This document shows, one piece after another, positions 25,408 to 33,774 of a DNA stretch of 64,000 nt. Position numbers and translations under genes: made by a program. The notes below the pieces were generated by a model. The model saw only the letters and a program-made list of their open reading frames with translations, was not told the origin of the DNA and ran no database searches. The DNA is taken from the NCBI RefSeq assembly GCF_039555535.1, contig NZ_CP154630.1, positions 4,167,001 through 4,231,000 on the forward strand, in the 5' to 3' direction. This DNA comes from Stenotrophomonas maltophilia. Lineage in GTDB: Bacteria; Pseudomonadota; Gammaproteobacteria; Xanthomonadales; Xanthomonadaceae. Each line of letters opens with the position of its first letter. The stretch's first letter is position 1.

Positions 25408-26505
25408 TCAACCGCGCAGCAGCTTGTACAGCGTGGTGCGCGAGATACCCAGCTGGCGCGCGGCCAGGCTCAGATTGCCATCCGCCGCCTGCGCGGCACG
25501 GCGCGCCGCTTCACGCTGCTGATCACGCAACAGCGGTGCATCCATCGTCGCCGCTGAAGGCCGTTGCGCGCTGCGGCCAGCGACCTTGCGCGGCGCCTGC
25601 AGGTGCTGCAGGTAAACCGCACTGCCCTCGCCCACCCGCACCCGATGCGGCGCCCCGGGTTGCAGCAGGCGCCGCCGCTGCGCGGCACTGGCGCCGGCAA
25701 ACACGCTTTCCAGGTTCAACAACGGCAACGGTCCCCGACGCGGCAGGCCCAGCAGGCGCCGCGCAACACGGTTGGCCGCGCGCAGCTGGCCATCCTCCTG
25801 CACCGCCAGCAACCCCTGCAATGGTGACGCCAACCAGCGCGGATCGTGCTGCAGCGCCAACAGATGCACGTCGGCAAGCGCGTGGAACAGCCGGTTCTCG
25901 CTGGCCAGCGCGGCCTGCCGAAAATAGCCCTGCAACAACGATGGATCACGCTCACCCAGGCCGGTGATGTCGATCACCCCGCATACCTGCCCATCGAGAT
26001 CGTGCAGTGGCTCGCTGAGGCAGAACACCGGGGCGAAGCGCTGCAGGTAGTGTTCATTGCCCCGTACCAGCGCAGGCAGGTCGTCGGCCAGGCTGACCGC
26101 CGGCGCCGTGGTGCCGATCTCGCCCTCGCCCAGCCTCCGCCCAACCTGGATCGGACGCAGCAGCGGTGCATCTTCCAGGCCATGGGCCTGCTGCGCGATC
26201 ACCATGCCCTCACGGTTGGCACAGAACATCGTCCAGCCACGCCCGCCAAAGGCAGCCCACAGCTGTTCCAGCTCCGGCCGCACGCAGCGCGCGAGCCGAC
26301 GGTCGCCGGAATCGGAAAGATGCCGGCCGTCACCCAGCAACGGACGATAGTCCGGCTCCTGCCCGGGCAGCAGGCCCGCCGCGCGCGAACGCAGCCATGA
26401 CTGCTGCAGCGGCAGCGGCAACACGCCCAATGAACGCGCATCGCCCTCGGCGAAGGCGGCGCGTGCCGCCACCAACTGCTGTTGCCCGACTGTCGTGGCC
26501 ATCAT
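25408..26505 (-). CDS. AcoR-like regulator with GAF and Fis-type HTH but no AAA+ domain
   Basis: A 365-residue regulator related to the N- and C-terminal parts of AcoR-type activators of alcohol and acetoin use. The N-terminal region (about 15-60, LPLPLQQSWLRSRAAGL) is the family's signature helix, a GAF sensor follows (about 75-220), then a PAS-like segment (LQGLLAVQEDGQLRAANRVARRLLGL). The C-terminus is a Fis HTH (DGNLSLAARQLGISRTTLYKLLRG). The central sigma-54 ATPase with Walker A and GAFTGA is absent, so it cannot open sigma-54 promoters by itself. It lies convergently oriented to nothing and upstream of the aryl-alcohol and aldehyde dehydrogenase genes, on the same strand, which it may control. 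The first of two adjacent ATGs was chosen. Confidence 0.82.
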   Translation of the reverse strand: MMATTVGQQQLVAARAAFAEGDARSLGVLPLPLQQSWLRSRAAGLLPGQEPDYRPLLGDGRHLSDSGDRRLARCVRPELEQLWAAFGGRGWTMFCANREGMVIAQQAHGLEDAPLLRPIQVGRRLGEGEIGTTAPAVSLADDLPALVRGNEHYLQRFAPVFCLSEPLHDLDGQVCGVIDITGLGERDPSLLQGYFRQAALASENRLFHALADVHLLALQHDPRWLASPLQGLLAVQEDGQLRAANRVARRLLGLPRRGPLPLLNLESVFAGASAAQRRRLLQPGAPHRVRVGEGSAVYLQHLQAPRKVAGRSAQRPSAATMDAPLLRDQQREAARRAAQAADGNLSLAARQLGISRTTLYKLLRG

Positions 26506-26583
26506 GAAGGCAGCGTACACCCGTCGGCGGCAACGCCACGTTACGTTCCGACAACGGAATGTTTCCGCCAGCGGGTCAAACAA

Positions 26584-26624
26584 GGGGTCAGAGCCGTTTT
26601 CCTTTGGAAAACGGATCCGACCCC
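26584..26624. repeat. GGGGTC...GACCCC palindromic repeat
   Basis: GGGGTCAGAGCCGTTTTCC and GGAAAACGGATCCGACCCC form a hairpin between the regulator gene and the alcohol dehydrogenase. The remaining sequence up to 26841 shows no gene. Confidence 0.75.
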
Positions 26625-26841
26625 GTGCCGACCAACAGCAGCGGGAACCTGTCGAAGGCGGGGTGGGCCCGGTTGCGGGGCGTGAGCGCCATGGATGGCG
26701 CGACCGAGCTTACATGGACGTACTTGCAGCGCCCCCCGCAACCGGAGCCACCCCGCCATCCCACGGAATGCCCGCTTTTGCCATTGCCGTGGACGTTGCT
26801 TCGGCGGGTGCAGGGCGCAGCCCTGCAACCCCACCCTCTGC

Positions 26842-27969
26842 TCAGGCCGCGATGCGCAGGATCGGCTTGAGCGTGATTCCCTTCGTACTGTCCTCCGCCG
26901 CCTGGTTGATCTGTTCCAGCGGGTAGAACCTCACAAGCTTGTCGAACGGGAAGCGGCCCTGCTGGAACAGCGTCACCAGCTGTGGAATGAACACCTGCGG
27001 CACGCTGTCGCCTTCCACGATGCCGCGGATGCTGCGGCCACCGAGCAGCAGGTTGTTCACATCGAAGCTGGCGGTGGTACCCAGCTTCGGTGCCCCCACC
27101 ACGCCCATCATCCCCAAGCCACCCAGTGCCTCGATACCGGCCGACAGCACTTCCGGGCGACCGGTCGATTCCAGTGCGAAATCAGCACCACCGCCAGTGA
27201 TCGCGCGCACGGCCTCGACCACATCGGTCTCGCGGCTGTTGACCACGTGGGTGGCACCCAGTTCCAGCGCCAGCTCAAGACGCGAGGGCACCACGTCGAT
27301 GGCGATGATGGTGGTGGCGCCGGCCACCTTGGCCGCCATCACCGCGCTCAGGCCCACAGCACCGGCGCCGTAGCTGGCGAAGCTGCTGCCCGAACGCACC
27401 TGCAGCGAATTGAGGACCGCACCGGCACCGGTCTGGATGCCGCAGCCCAGCGGGCCCAGCAGTTCCAGCGGCGCGTCGTCGGGCACCTTGATCGCGTTGA
27501 TCTCGCGCGCGATGGCGAAGGTGGCAAACGAAGACTGCGCGAAGAAATGGTCGTGCAGCGGCTGGCCCTGCGCATCGGTGATCGCGGTATGGCCGTGGCC
27601 ATCATCGCCACCGAAGTTCAGCGCAAAGAAGTCCTTGCAGTAGGCACCATGACCGCCCCGGCACGGGTTGCAGTGGCCGCAGGCGCCGTAGGTCAGCACC
27701 ACGTGGTCGCCCACCTTGAGGTCGCGCACGTTGGGGCCAACCGCTTCCACGATGCCGGCACCTTCGTGGCCGAGCACCGCAGGCAAAGGCACCGGGTAGT
27801 ACTGATCGCGCACGATCAGATCGGTGTGGCACAGGCCGGTCGCCACCACCTTCACCAATACCTCGTCGTCCTGCGGGCCGCGCAGCCGGGCCTGCTCGAT
27901 GACGAAGGGCTGTTCCTTGCCGCGTACCACGGCCGCAGTTATCTCGCGTGTTGTCGTGTTGCTGCTCAT
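26842..27969 (-). CDS. Zinc-dependent aryl-alcohol dehydrogenase (XylB-like)
   Basis: A 375-residue medium-chain dehydrogenase/reductase most like benzyl-alcohol dehydrogenases. The catalytic zinc ligands are in ATGLCHTDL and LGHEGAG with a later Cys (GPLGCGIQTG). The structural zinc lobe has four cysteines, CGHCNPCRGGHGAYC. The Rossmann motif is GAGAVGLSAV, and the acidic residue in IIAIDVVPSRL indicates NAD+ preference. It follows the aldehyde dehydrogenase gene by 16 bp, a two-step alcohol to aldehyde to acid pathway resembling xylB-xylC. Aromatic alcohol specificity is inferred from family likeness. Confidence 0.88.
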   Translation of the reverse strand: MSSNTTTREITAAVVRGKEQPFVIEQARLRGPQDDEVLVKVVATGLCHTDLIVRDQYYPVPLPAVLGHEGAGIVEAVGPNVRDLKVGDHVVLTYGACGHCNPCRGGHGAYCKDFFALNFGGDDGHGHTAITDAQGQPLHDHFFAQSSFATFAIAREINAIKVPDDAPLELLGPLGCGIQTGAGAVLNSLQVRSGSSFASYGAGAVGLSAVMAAKVAGATTIIAIDVVPSRLELALELGATHVVNSRETDVVEAVRAITGGGADFALESTGRPEVLSAGIEALGGLGMMGVVGAPKLGTTASFDVNNLLLGGRSIRGIVEGDSVPQVFIPQLVTLFQQGRFPFDKLVRFYPLEQINQAAEDSTKGITLKPILRIAA

Positions 27970-27985
27970 CGCAATGCTCCTTCGA

Positions 27986-29452
27986 TCAGATCGGGTAGGC
28001 GGGCGCTTCGCCCTTGACGGTCAACCACTGCCACTGGGTGAACTCTTCTCCGTTGGCGGGGCCACCGATACTGGTGCCGTTGCCGGATGCACCGACGCCG
28101 CCGAAGGGATTGATCACGTCGTCGTTCACGGTCTGGTCGTTGATATGCAGCAGGCCGGTGCGCAGGCGCTCGCCGAGCTTCAACGCGCGCCCGACGTTGC
28201 TGGAGACGATGGCCATCGACAGGCCGTACTCGCTGTCGTTGGCCAGGCGCACGGCATCGTCGTCATCGTCGAACGGCACCACCACCGCCACTGGCGCGAA
28301 GATCTCTTCGTTGAAGGCTGGATTGTCGGCAGAGACGTTGCCAAGCACGGTCGGCGCGAAGAACAGATCGCGGTGCGTACCGCCGGCCTCCAGCGAGGCA
28401 CCGGCCTGCAGCGCCTGCTCGACCACGCGCGCGGCGTGATCACGCTGGCCAGCATTGATCAGCGGACCGATGGCCACCTCTTCGCGTGCCGGATCTCCCA
28501 CCTTCAGCGAATTGGCCTTGGCCACCAGCTTCTGCAGGAACGCATCATGGATCTTCCGATGCACCAGCACGCGGCCGGTCGCCATGCAGATCTGTCCCTG
28601 ATGCAGGTAGACGCCCCACGCGGTGTTGGCCACCGCCAGGTCGAGGTCGGCATCATCGAGAATGATCAGCGAGTTCTTGCCGCCCAGCTCCAGCGACACC
28701 TTTTTCAGGTGCCTGCCCGCCGCTTCACCGACCTTGCGCCCGGCAGCGGTGGAACCGGTGAACTGGATCATCGCCACGTGCGGATCGCTGGTCAGCGCGG
28801 CACCGGCCGCGCCATCACCGGGCAGCATGTGCAGCACACCTGCCGGCAGCCCGGCCTGCTCGAACAGGCGTGCGATCACCGCGCCGCCGCACACCGCCGT
28901 GCGCGGGTCCGGCTTGAGCACCACCGCGTTGCCCAGCGCGATGGCCGGCGCCACCGCGCGCATGGCCAGGTACAGCGGGAAATTGAAGGGTGAGATGACG
29001 CCGACCACGCCCAGTGGCCGACGCCGCGCCAGGTTCAGCCGGCCCGGCTCGGACGGCAGGATCTCGCCGACGCTACGCGAAGGCAGCGCCGCGGCTTCGT
29101 GCAATGCTTTGATAGTGACCTTCGCCTCAAAGCCGGCCTTCAGGCGAGTGGAGCCGCTTTCGCGCACCAGCCACTCGACCAGGGTGTCAATGTTCTCTTC
29201 GGCCAGGCGTGCCGCTTTGCGCATGACCTCAGCGCGCTGCTCGTAAGGCGCTGACGCCCACGCCTGTTGCGCCTGGGCAGCGGCTGCCGCCGAGCGCGCC
29301 ACCTGCGCCGGGTCGGCCAGGCCGATCTCGCCGAGGGTGTTGCCGGTGGCCGGCTCGATCACCAGCTGCCGTTGCTCGGCCGCCTGCCAGCGACCATCGA
29401 AGAAGGCGCCGGCCCAAAGGGCATCCGGCAGCCACGGGGAAGATGCAGTCAT
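27986..29452 (-). CDS. Aldehyde dehydrogenase, benzaldehyde dehydrogenase-like (XylC family)
   Basis: A 488-residue NAD(P)-dependent aldehyde dehydrogenase. It shows the cofactor segment VGVISPFNFPLYLAMRAVAPAIALGNAVVLKPD, the FTGSTAAGRKVGEAAG loop, the catalytic Glu in LELGGKN and catalytic Cys in YLHQGQICMATGR. The C-terminal PFGGVGASGNGTSIGGPANGEEFTQWQWLT closes the family. AGGAGG precedes the ATG at 29452. It is the first gene of the pair with the aryl-alcohol dehydrogenase. Vanillin or benzaldehyde-type substrates are likely from the xylC resemblance; this is not proven by the sequence. Confidence 0.9.
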   Translation of the reverse strand: MTASSPWLPDALWAGAFFDGRWQAAEQRQLVIEPATGNTLGEIGLADPAQVARSAAAAAQAQQAWASAPYEQRAEVMRKAARLAEENIDTLVEWLVRESGSTRLKAGFEAKVTIKALHEAAALPSRSVGEILPSEPGRLNLARRRPLGVVGVISPFNFPLYLAMRAVAPAIALGNAVVLKPDPRTAVCGGAVIARLFEQAGLPAGVLHMLPGDGAAGAALTSDPHVAMIQFTGSTAAGRKVGEAAGRHLKKVSLELGGKNSLIILDDADLDLAVANTAWGVYLHQGQICMATGRVLVHRKIHDAFLQKLVAKANSLKVGDPAREEVAIGPLINAGQRDHAARVVEQALQAGASLEAGGTHRDLFFAPTVLGNVSADNPAFNEEIFAPVAVVVPFDDDDDAVRLANDSEYGLSMAIVSSNVGRALKLGERLRTGLLHINDQTVNDDVINPFGGVGASGNGTSIGGPANGEEFTQWQWLTVKGEAPAYPI

Positions 29453-29645
29453 GGGTGTCCTCCTGTGTCGTGCGCCCATTCCACGCCCGCCGTCCGCGGC
29501 AGGCAATCGGCCATCCAGCGGCCGCCCGCAAGGGCTTGAACCGGCGGGGATTTCCAGCATGACGACTGTCCAGTTCCTGCACAGTGAACAGCGCGGCGGC
29601 GGCACACTGCCTACAATGTCCGCCCCGCCAGCCGACGTGCCCGCC

Positions 29646-30212
29646 ATGACCGACACCCACCTGCCCACCGATGACCCGATCGCCGCCACCCGCCTGTGGC
29701 TGGAGCGCATCGTCATCGGCCTGAACCTGTGCCCGTTCGCCAAGGCGGTATACGTGAAGGACCAGGTCCGTTTCGTGCTCAGCGATGCGACCACGCCGGA
29801 AGCGCTGGTCGAACAGCTGGCCGAGGAGCTGGTGCTGCTGCGCGATACGCCGGCCGAGCAGATCGATACCACGCTGATCGTGCATCCGCAGGTGCTGACC
29901 GACTTCCTCGACTACAACGACTTCCTCGACAACGCCGACGCCGCGATCGAGGCACTGGACCTGCAGGGCATCCTGCAGGTAGCCAGCTTCCATCCGGATT
30001 ACCAGTTCGAGGGCGTGGCCGCCGACGACGCCAGCAACTACACCAACCGTGCGCCCTTCCCCACCCTGCACCTGCTGCGCGAGGACAGCGTGGCGCGCGC
30101 GGTGGACGTCTATCCGGACCCGGACGTGATCGTCGAGCGCAACATCCAGACCCTGGACCGCATCGGCGTGGACGGCTGGCATCGCCGCCTGCGTGGCGAC
30201 GACCTGTCATGA
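29646..30212 (+). CDS. DUF1415-family protein
   Basis: A 188-residue protein of the DUF1415 family, function unknown. Its core is RLWLERIVIGLNLCPFAKAVYVKDQVRFVLSDATTPEAL, including the near-invariant GLNLCPFA, and the C-terminal region contains ASFHPDYQFEGVAADDASNYTNRAPFPTLHLLRE. The conserved Cys in NLCPFA could be redox-active or metal-binding; this is inference. The ATG at 29646 gives MTDTHLPTDDPIAATR; an in-frame ATG at 29616 is an alternative. It overlaps the next gene by four bases (ATGA). Confidence 0.86.
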   Translation: MTDTHLPTDDPIAATRLWLERIVIGLNLCPFAKAVYVKDQVRFVLSDATTPEALVEQLAEELVLLRDTPAEQIDTTLIVHPQVLTDFLDYNDFLDNADAAIEALDLQGILQVASFHPDYQFEGVAADDASNYTNRAPFPTLHLLREDSVARAVDVYPDPDVIVERNIQTLDRIGVDGWHRRLRGDDLS

Positions 30213-31012
30213 GCCGCGTTCCGCCGATTGCCGCATGGCCGGCCGCGCCGCTGTCGGGCAAGGTGGTGCTGATCACCGGGGGTGCCAACGGCATCGGCCG
30301 CGGCATCGCCCAGGCCGTGCTCGGTGCCGGTGGCCGCGTGCTGATCGGCGACCTGGACGTGGAGGCCGGCGAAGCGTGTCTGGTGGAATGGCAGCGCGGT
30401 GATGACGCTGCGTTCCAGCGCCTGGACATCACCGACGAAGGCAGCGTGCGCGCGTTCGTCGCCGAGGCGCTGCGTCGCTTCGGACACATCGACGGGTTGG
30501 TCAACAATGCCGGCATCGCGGGGCCGCACGGCACGCGGCTGCAGGACATGGAGTGGGACGAATGGCAACGCCGCCTATCGTCGCTGCATGGCGCCTTCCT
30601 GTGCAGCAAGCACGCGCTGTCGGCGCTGTCGGCCAGCGCTGCCGGGGCAATCATCAACATCGCCTCAACCCGCGCCTGGCAATCCGAGGCGCACAGTGAG
30701 GCCTATGCGGCCGCCAAGGGTGGGTTGGTCGCCTTCACCCATGCGCTGGCGATCAGCGCCGGCCCGGCGGTGCGGGTGAACAGCATCAGCCCCGGCTGGA
30801 TCGGCACCACGGCCTGGCAGGCGCCCTCGCGCCGCCACGAGCCCGACTACTCGGCCATCGACCACGCCCAGCATCCGGTCGGCCGGGTCGGCCGCCCTGA
30901 AGATATCGGTGCACTGGCGGTGTATCTGCTGTCCTCGCTGTCCGGCTTCAGCACCGGACAGGACTTCGTCGTCGACGGCGGCATGACCCGGAAGATGATC
31001 TACGCCGAATGA
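30209..31012 (+). CDS. Short-chain dehydrogenase/reductase
   Basis: A 267-residue SDR. The cofactor motif TGGANGIGRGIA begins near residue 24 and the NNAGIAG strand follows. The catalytic Ser lies in INIASTRAW, with the Tyr-x-x-x-Lys pair in EAYAAAKGG. The C-terminal PGWIGTTAWQAP and FSTGQDFVVDGGMTRKM are standard SDR segments. The ATGA overlap with the DUF1415 gene suggests translational coupling, so the two probably share a function. The substrate is not predictable. A SMAG palindrome follows the stop codon. Confidence 0.9.
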   Translation: MSRVPPIAAWPAAPLSGKVVLITGGANGIGRGIAQAVLGAGGRVLIGDLDVEAGEACLVEWQRGDDAAFQRLDITDEGSVRAFVAEALRRFGHIDGLVNNAGIAGPHGTRLQDMEWDEWQRRLSSLHGAFLCSKHALSALSASAAGAIINIASTRAWQSEAHSEAYAAAKGGLVAFTHALAISAGPAVRVNSISPGWIGTTAWQAPSRRHEPDYSAIDHAQHPVGRVGRPEDIGALAVYLLSSLSGFSTGQDFVVDGGMTRKMIYAE

Positions 31013-31020
31013 CCCGCCTC

Positions 31021-31079
31021 ATCCACGCATGGCGTGGATCTACTGAAGATCATTGGTAGATCCACGCCATGCGTGGATG
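31021..31079. repeat. SMAG-type palindrome (GTAGATCCACGCCATGCGTGG type)
   Basis: ATCCACGCATGGCGTGGATCTAC and the inverted GTAGATCCACGCCATGCGTGGAT. It lies between the convergent SDR and prlC genes. Confidence 0.85.
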
Positions 31080-31088
31080 GCGGTGAAG

Positions 31089-31112
31089 TGCCAACCAGGG
31101 TTGGCACCTACC
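31089..31112. repeat. Short SMAG-like hairpin
   Basis: GTGCCAACCAGGGTTGGCACCTAC. It lies 9 bp from the prlC stop codon (prlC ends at 31121 on the minus strand). Confidence 0.65.
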
Positions 31113-31120
31113 AGAGCGGC

Positions 31121-33151
31121 TTACGCCATGCCCGAATGGCGCAGCAGCGCGTCGATCTGCGGTGCGCGGCCGCGGAAGGCCTTGAAGTTCTCCGCCGCCG
31201 GGCGGCTGCCACCCCGCGACAGGATCTCATCGCGGAAGCGTGCACCGGTTTCCGCCAGCGCCTGCGGCGCTTCCTCGAACGCGGCGTAGGCATCGGCACT
31301 CAGCACCTCGGCCCACTTGTAGCTGTAGTAGCCCGCCGCATAGCCACCGGCGAAGATATGGTTGAACTGGTGCGGGAAGCGGTTCCAGACCGGCGGATGG
31401 TTCACCGCCACTTCCGCGCGCACGCGATCCAGCAATGCCAGCACGCTGTCCTGCGCCGGTTCGAACTGGCTGTGCAGCAGCATGTCGAACAGGCCAAATT
31501 CCAGCTGGCGCACGGTGGCCATGCCGCTGTGGAAGTTGCGCGCGGCCAGCATGCGCTCGTACAGCGCGCGCGGCAGCGGCTCGCCACTGTCCACGTGCGC
31601 GGTCATCGCCTGCAGGTGATCCCACTCCCAGCAGAAGTTCTCCATGAACTGGCTGGGCAGCTCCACTGCATCCCATTCCACGCCATTGATACCGGCCACG
31701 CCCAGTTCGCCGATGCGGGTCAGCAGCTGGTGCAACCCATGGCCCATCTCATGGAACAGCGTGGTCACTTCGTTGTGGCTGAAGGTAGCCGGCTTGCCAT
31801 TGGCACCACGGCCGAAGTTGCACACCAGGTAGACCAGCGGCGTCTGCACGCTGCCATCGGCGCGCACGCGGCGGTTGCGGCAATCATCCATCCACGCACC
31901 ACCGCGCTTGCCCTCGCGCGCATAAAGATCCAGATAGAACTGGCCGACCAGCGCGCCCTGCGCATCGACCAGGCGGAAGAAGCGCACGTCCTCGTGCCAC
32001 ACCGGGGCGCTGTCCTCCTGCACACGCAGGCCGTACAGCTGCTCGATCACCGAGAACAGGCCGCCCAGTACCTTCGGTTCGGTGAAGTACTGCTTCACGT
32101 CCTGCTCGGAATAGCTGTAGCGCGCCTGCTTCAGGCGATCGGCGGCGAAGGCCAGGTCCCAGGCCTGCAACGGCTCGATGCCCAGCTGCTCGCGCGCGAA
32201 CTGCTCCAGCTCGGCGCGATCCTTGGCCGCGAACGGCTTGGCACGTGCAGCGAGGTCACGCAGGAAGCCGAGTACTTCGGCCGGGTCCTGCGCCATCTTG
32301 GTCGCCACCGAATACTCGCCGTATGAACCGAAGCCGAGCAGCGCCGCCAGTTCCGCGCGCAGGGCGAGAATGCGGTCGATATTGCCGCTGTTGTCCAGCG
32401 CGTCGTCGCCGAATTCGGAGGCGCGCTGCGCACTGGCGCGATACAGGATCTCGCGCAGGTCACGGTCCTCGCCCCAGGTCTGCACCGGCAGGTAGCACGG
32501 CATCTGCAGGGTCAGTTTCCAACCTGCTTTCCCCTCCTTTTCTGCCGCAGCGTGCGCGGCGGCCTTCACGTCATCGGGCAGGCCGGCCAGGCGCGCTTCG
32601 TCCTCGATGATCAGCGACCACGCATCGGTAGCGTCCAGCACGTTCTGCGAGAACTTCGCCGACAGCGCCGACAGTTCCTCCTTGATCGCGGCGAAGCGCT
32701 GCTGGGCCTCCGGCGCCAGTTCGGCGCCCCCCAGGCGGAAATCGCGCAGGGTGTTGTCCAGCACCTTGTGCTGGGCCTCATCGAAGGTCGCCGCCTCGGG
32801 GCTGCCGGCCAGCGCCTGGTACTGGCGATACAGCGCCAGGTTCTGGCCCAGTGCACTGGCAAAGCGGGTCACCCGCGGCAGGTTGCTGTTGTAGGCCTCG
32901 CGCAGTTCCGGCGTGTTGACCACGCCCTGCAGGTGGCCGACCAGGCCCCAGGCACGCCACAGACGCTCGGTGGCATCGTCCAGCGGGGCCACGAAGGTCT
33001 GCCAGGTGACCGGCTGCACCTGCTCGGCGACGCCGACAGCGGCTTCCGCCTCGGCCAGCAGCACGTCCAGCGCCGGCGCCACGTGCTCCGGACGGACCGC
33101 CTCGAAACGCGGCAGGCCGGAAAAATCGAGCAGGGGGTTGGCAACGGTCAC
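31121..33151 (-). CDS. prlC: Oligopeptidase A (M3 zinc metallopeptidase)
   Basis: A 676-residue cytoplasmic thimet-type oligopeptidase that degrades short peptides, including cleaved signal peptides. The zinc site is TTLFHEMGHGLHQLL (HExxH), with the third ligand Glu in the helix WDAVELPSQFMENFCWE. It starts with GTG at 33151 (MTVANPLLDFSGLPRF), which has GGAG at a good distance; more upstream starts lack a ribosome-binding site. The N-terminal half is all helical, as in the family. It is convergent with the SDR gene and divergent to the gene at 33322. Confidence 0.93.
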   Translation of the reverse strand: MTVANPLLDFSGLPRFEAVRPEHVAPALDVLLAEAEAAVGVAEQVQPVTWQTFVAPLDDATERLWRAWGLVGHLQGVVNTPELREAYNSNLPRVTRFASALGQNLALYRQYQALAGSPEAATFDEAQHKVLDNTLRDFRLGGAELAPEAQQRFAAIKEELSALSAKFSQNVLDATDAWSLIIEDEARLAGLPDDVKAAAHAAAEKEGKAGWKLTLQMPCYLPVQTWGEDRDLREILYRASAQRASEFGDDALDNSGNIDRILALRAELAALLGFGSYGEYSVATKMAQDPAEVLGFLRDLAARAKPFAAKDRAELEQFAREQLGIEPLQAWDLAFAADRLKQARYSYSEQDVKQYFTEPKVLGGLFSVIEQLYGLRVQEDSAPVWHEDVRFFRLVDAQGALVGQFYLDLYAREGKRGGAWMDDCRNRRVRADGSVQTPLVYLVCNFGRGANGKPATFSHNEVTTLFHEMGHGLHQLLTRIGELGVAGINGVEWDAVELPSQFMENFCWEWDHLQAMTAHVDSGEPLPRALYERMLAARNFHSGMATVRQLEFGLFDMLLHSQFEPAQDSVLALLDRVRAEVAVNHPPVWNRFPHQFNHIFAGGYAAGYYSYKWAEVLSADAYAAFEEAPQALAETGARFRDEILSRGGSRPAAENFKAFRGRAPQIDALLRHSGMA

Positions 33152-33321
33152 GGCAGGTCTCCAGGGTACGGGCCCGGCGGGCGGGCAGTTCTGTAGATAT
33201 GGCGCTGGCAGGCGTGGCTGACAAGGGGGCACGGCCCGGCATTCACATCGGCCTTACGGCCACGCACCGAAGCTCTGAGTGCGGGGGAGTCCGCAGCGGT
33301 ACGCACCGAACGAGGCCCCAC

Positions 33322-33726
33322 ATGGAAGGTCTGGCTGCAGTTGCATCCGCCTCACCGGCCCGGTCACTGGCATTGTCCGCCAGCCCGGCCGAACTGACCT
33401 GGATCGCCGCATTGTGCGATGCCGGCGACGACGCCCCGCGCCACCTGCAGCAATTGCAGACGGTGCTGCAGCAGGGCGGCACGTTCAGCGATGCCCAGGA
33501 GTGGTACCCGTTCGAAGTGATCGAACGCGGCGCCAGCCAGCTGCGGCTGGGCCATGAGCGCGAGTTCGTGATCTGCGTGCTGCTGTGGCTGCAGGCGTTG
33601 GCGCAGGGCCGCGCCAGCACGCTGGACCCGAGCCTGCATCTTGATGACCGCGCGATGGACATCGAGGCGCTGCCCGATGCCCTGCGTGATGCGGTGCTGG
33701 ATGCGTTCACCGCAGCGGGGTATTGA
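33322..33726 (+). CDS. Hypothetical cytoplasmic protein
   Basis: A 134-residue protein I do not recognise. It has no signal peptide or membrane segment. The sequence is helical and acidic, with AELTWIAALCDAGDDAPRHLQQLQTVLQQGGTFSDAQEWYPFEVIERGASQLRLGHEREFVICVLLWLQAL as its most structured portion. The ATG at 33322 was chosen because GAGG lies upstream; the frame is open further 5' but begins with non-coding-looking residues. It probably forms its own transcript. Coding potential is supported by length and composition only. Confidence 0.6.
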   Translation: MEGLAAVASASPARSLALSASPAELTWIAALCDAGDDAPRHLQQLQTVLQQGGTFSDAQEWYPFEVIERGASQLRLGHEREFVICVLLWLQALAQGRASTLDPSLHLDDRAMDIEALPDALRDAVLDAFTAAGY

Positions 33727-33774
33727 GACGCCATCGTGATCGCCGGGCGTGGCCCGGCGACAACATCGACCGTC

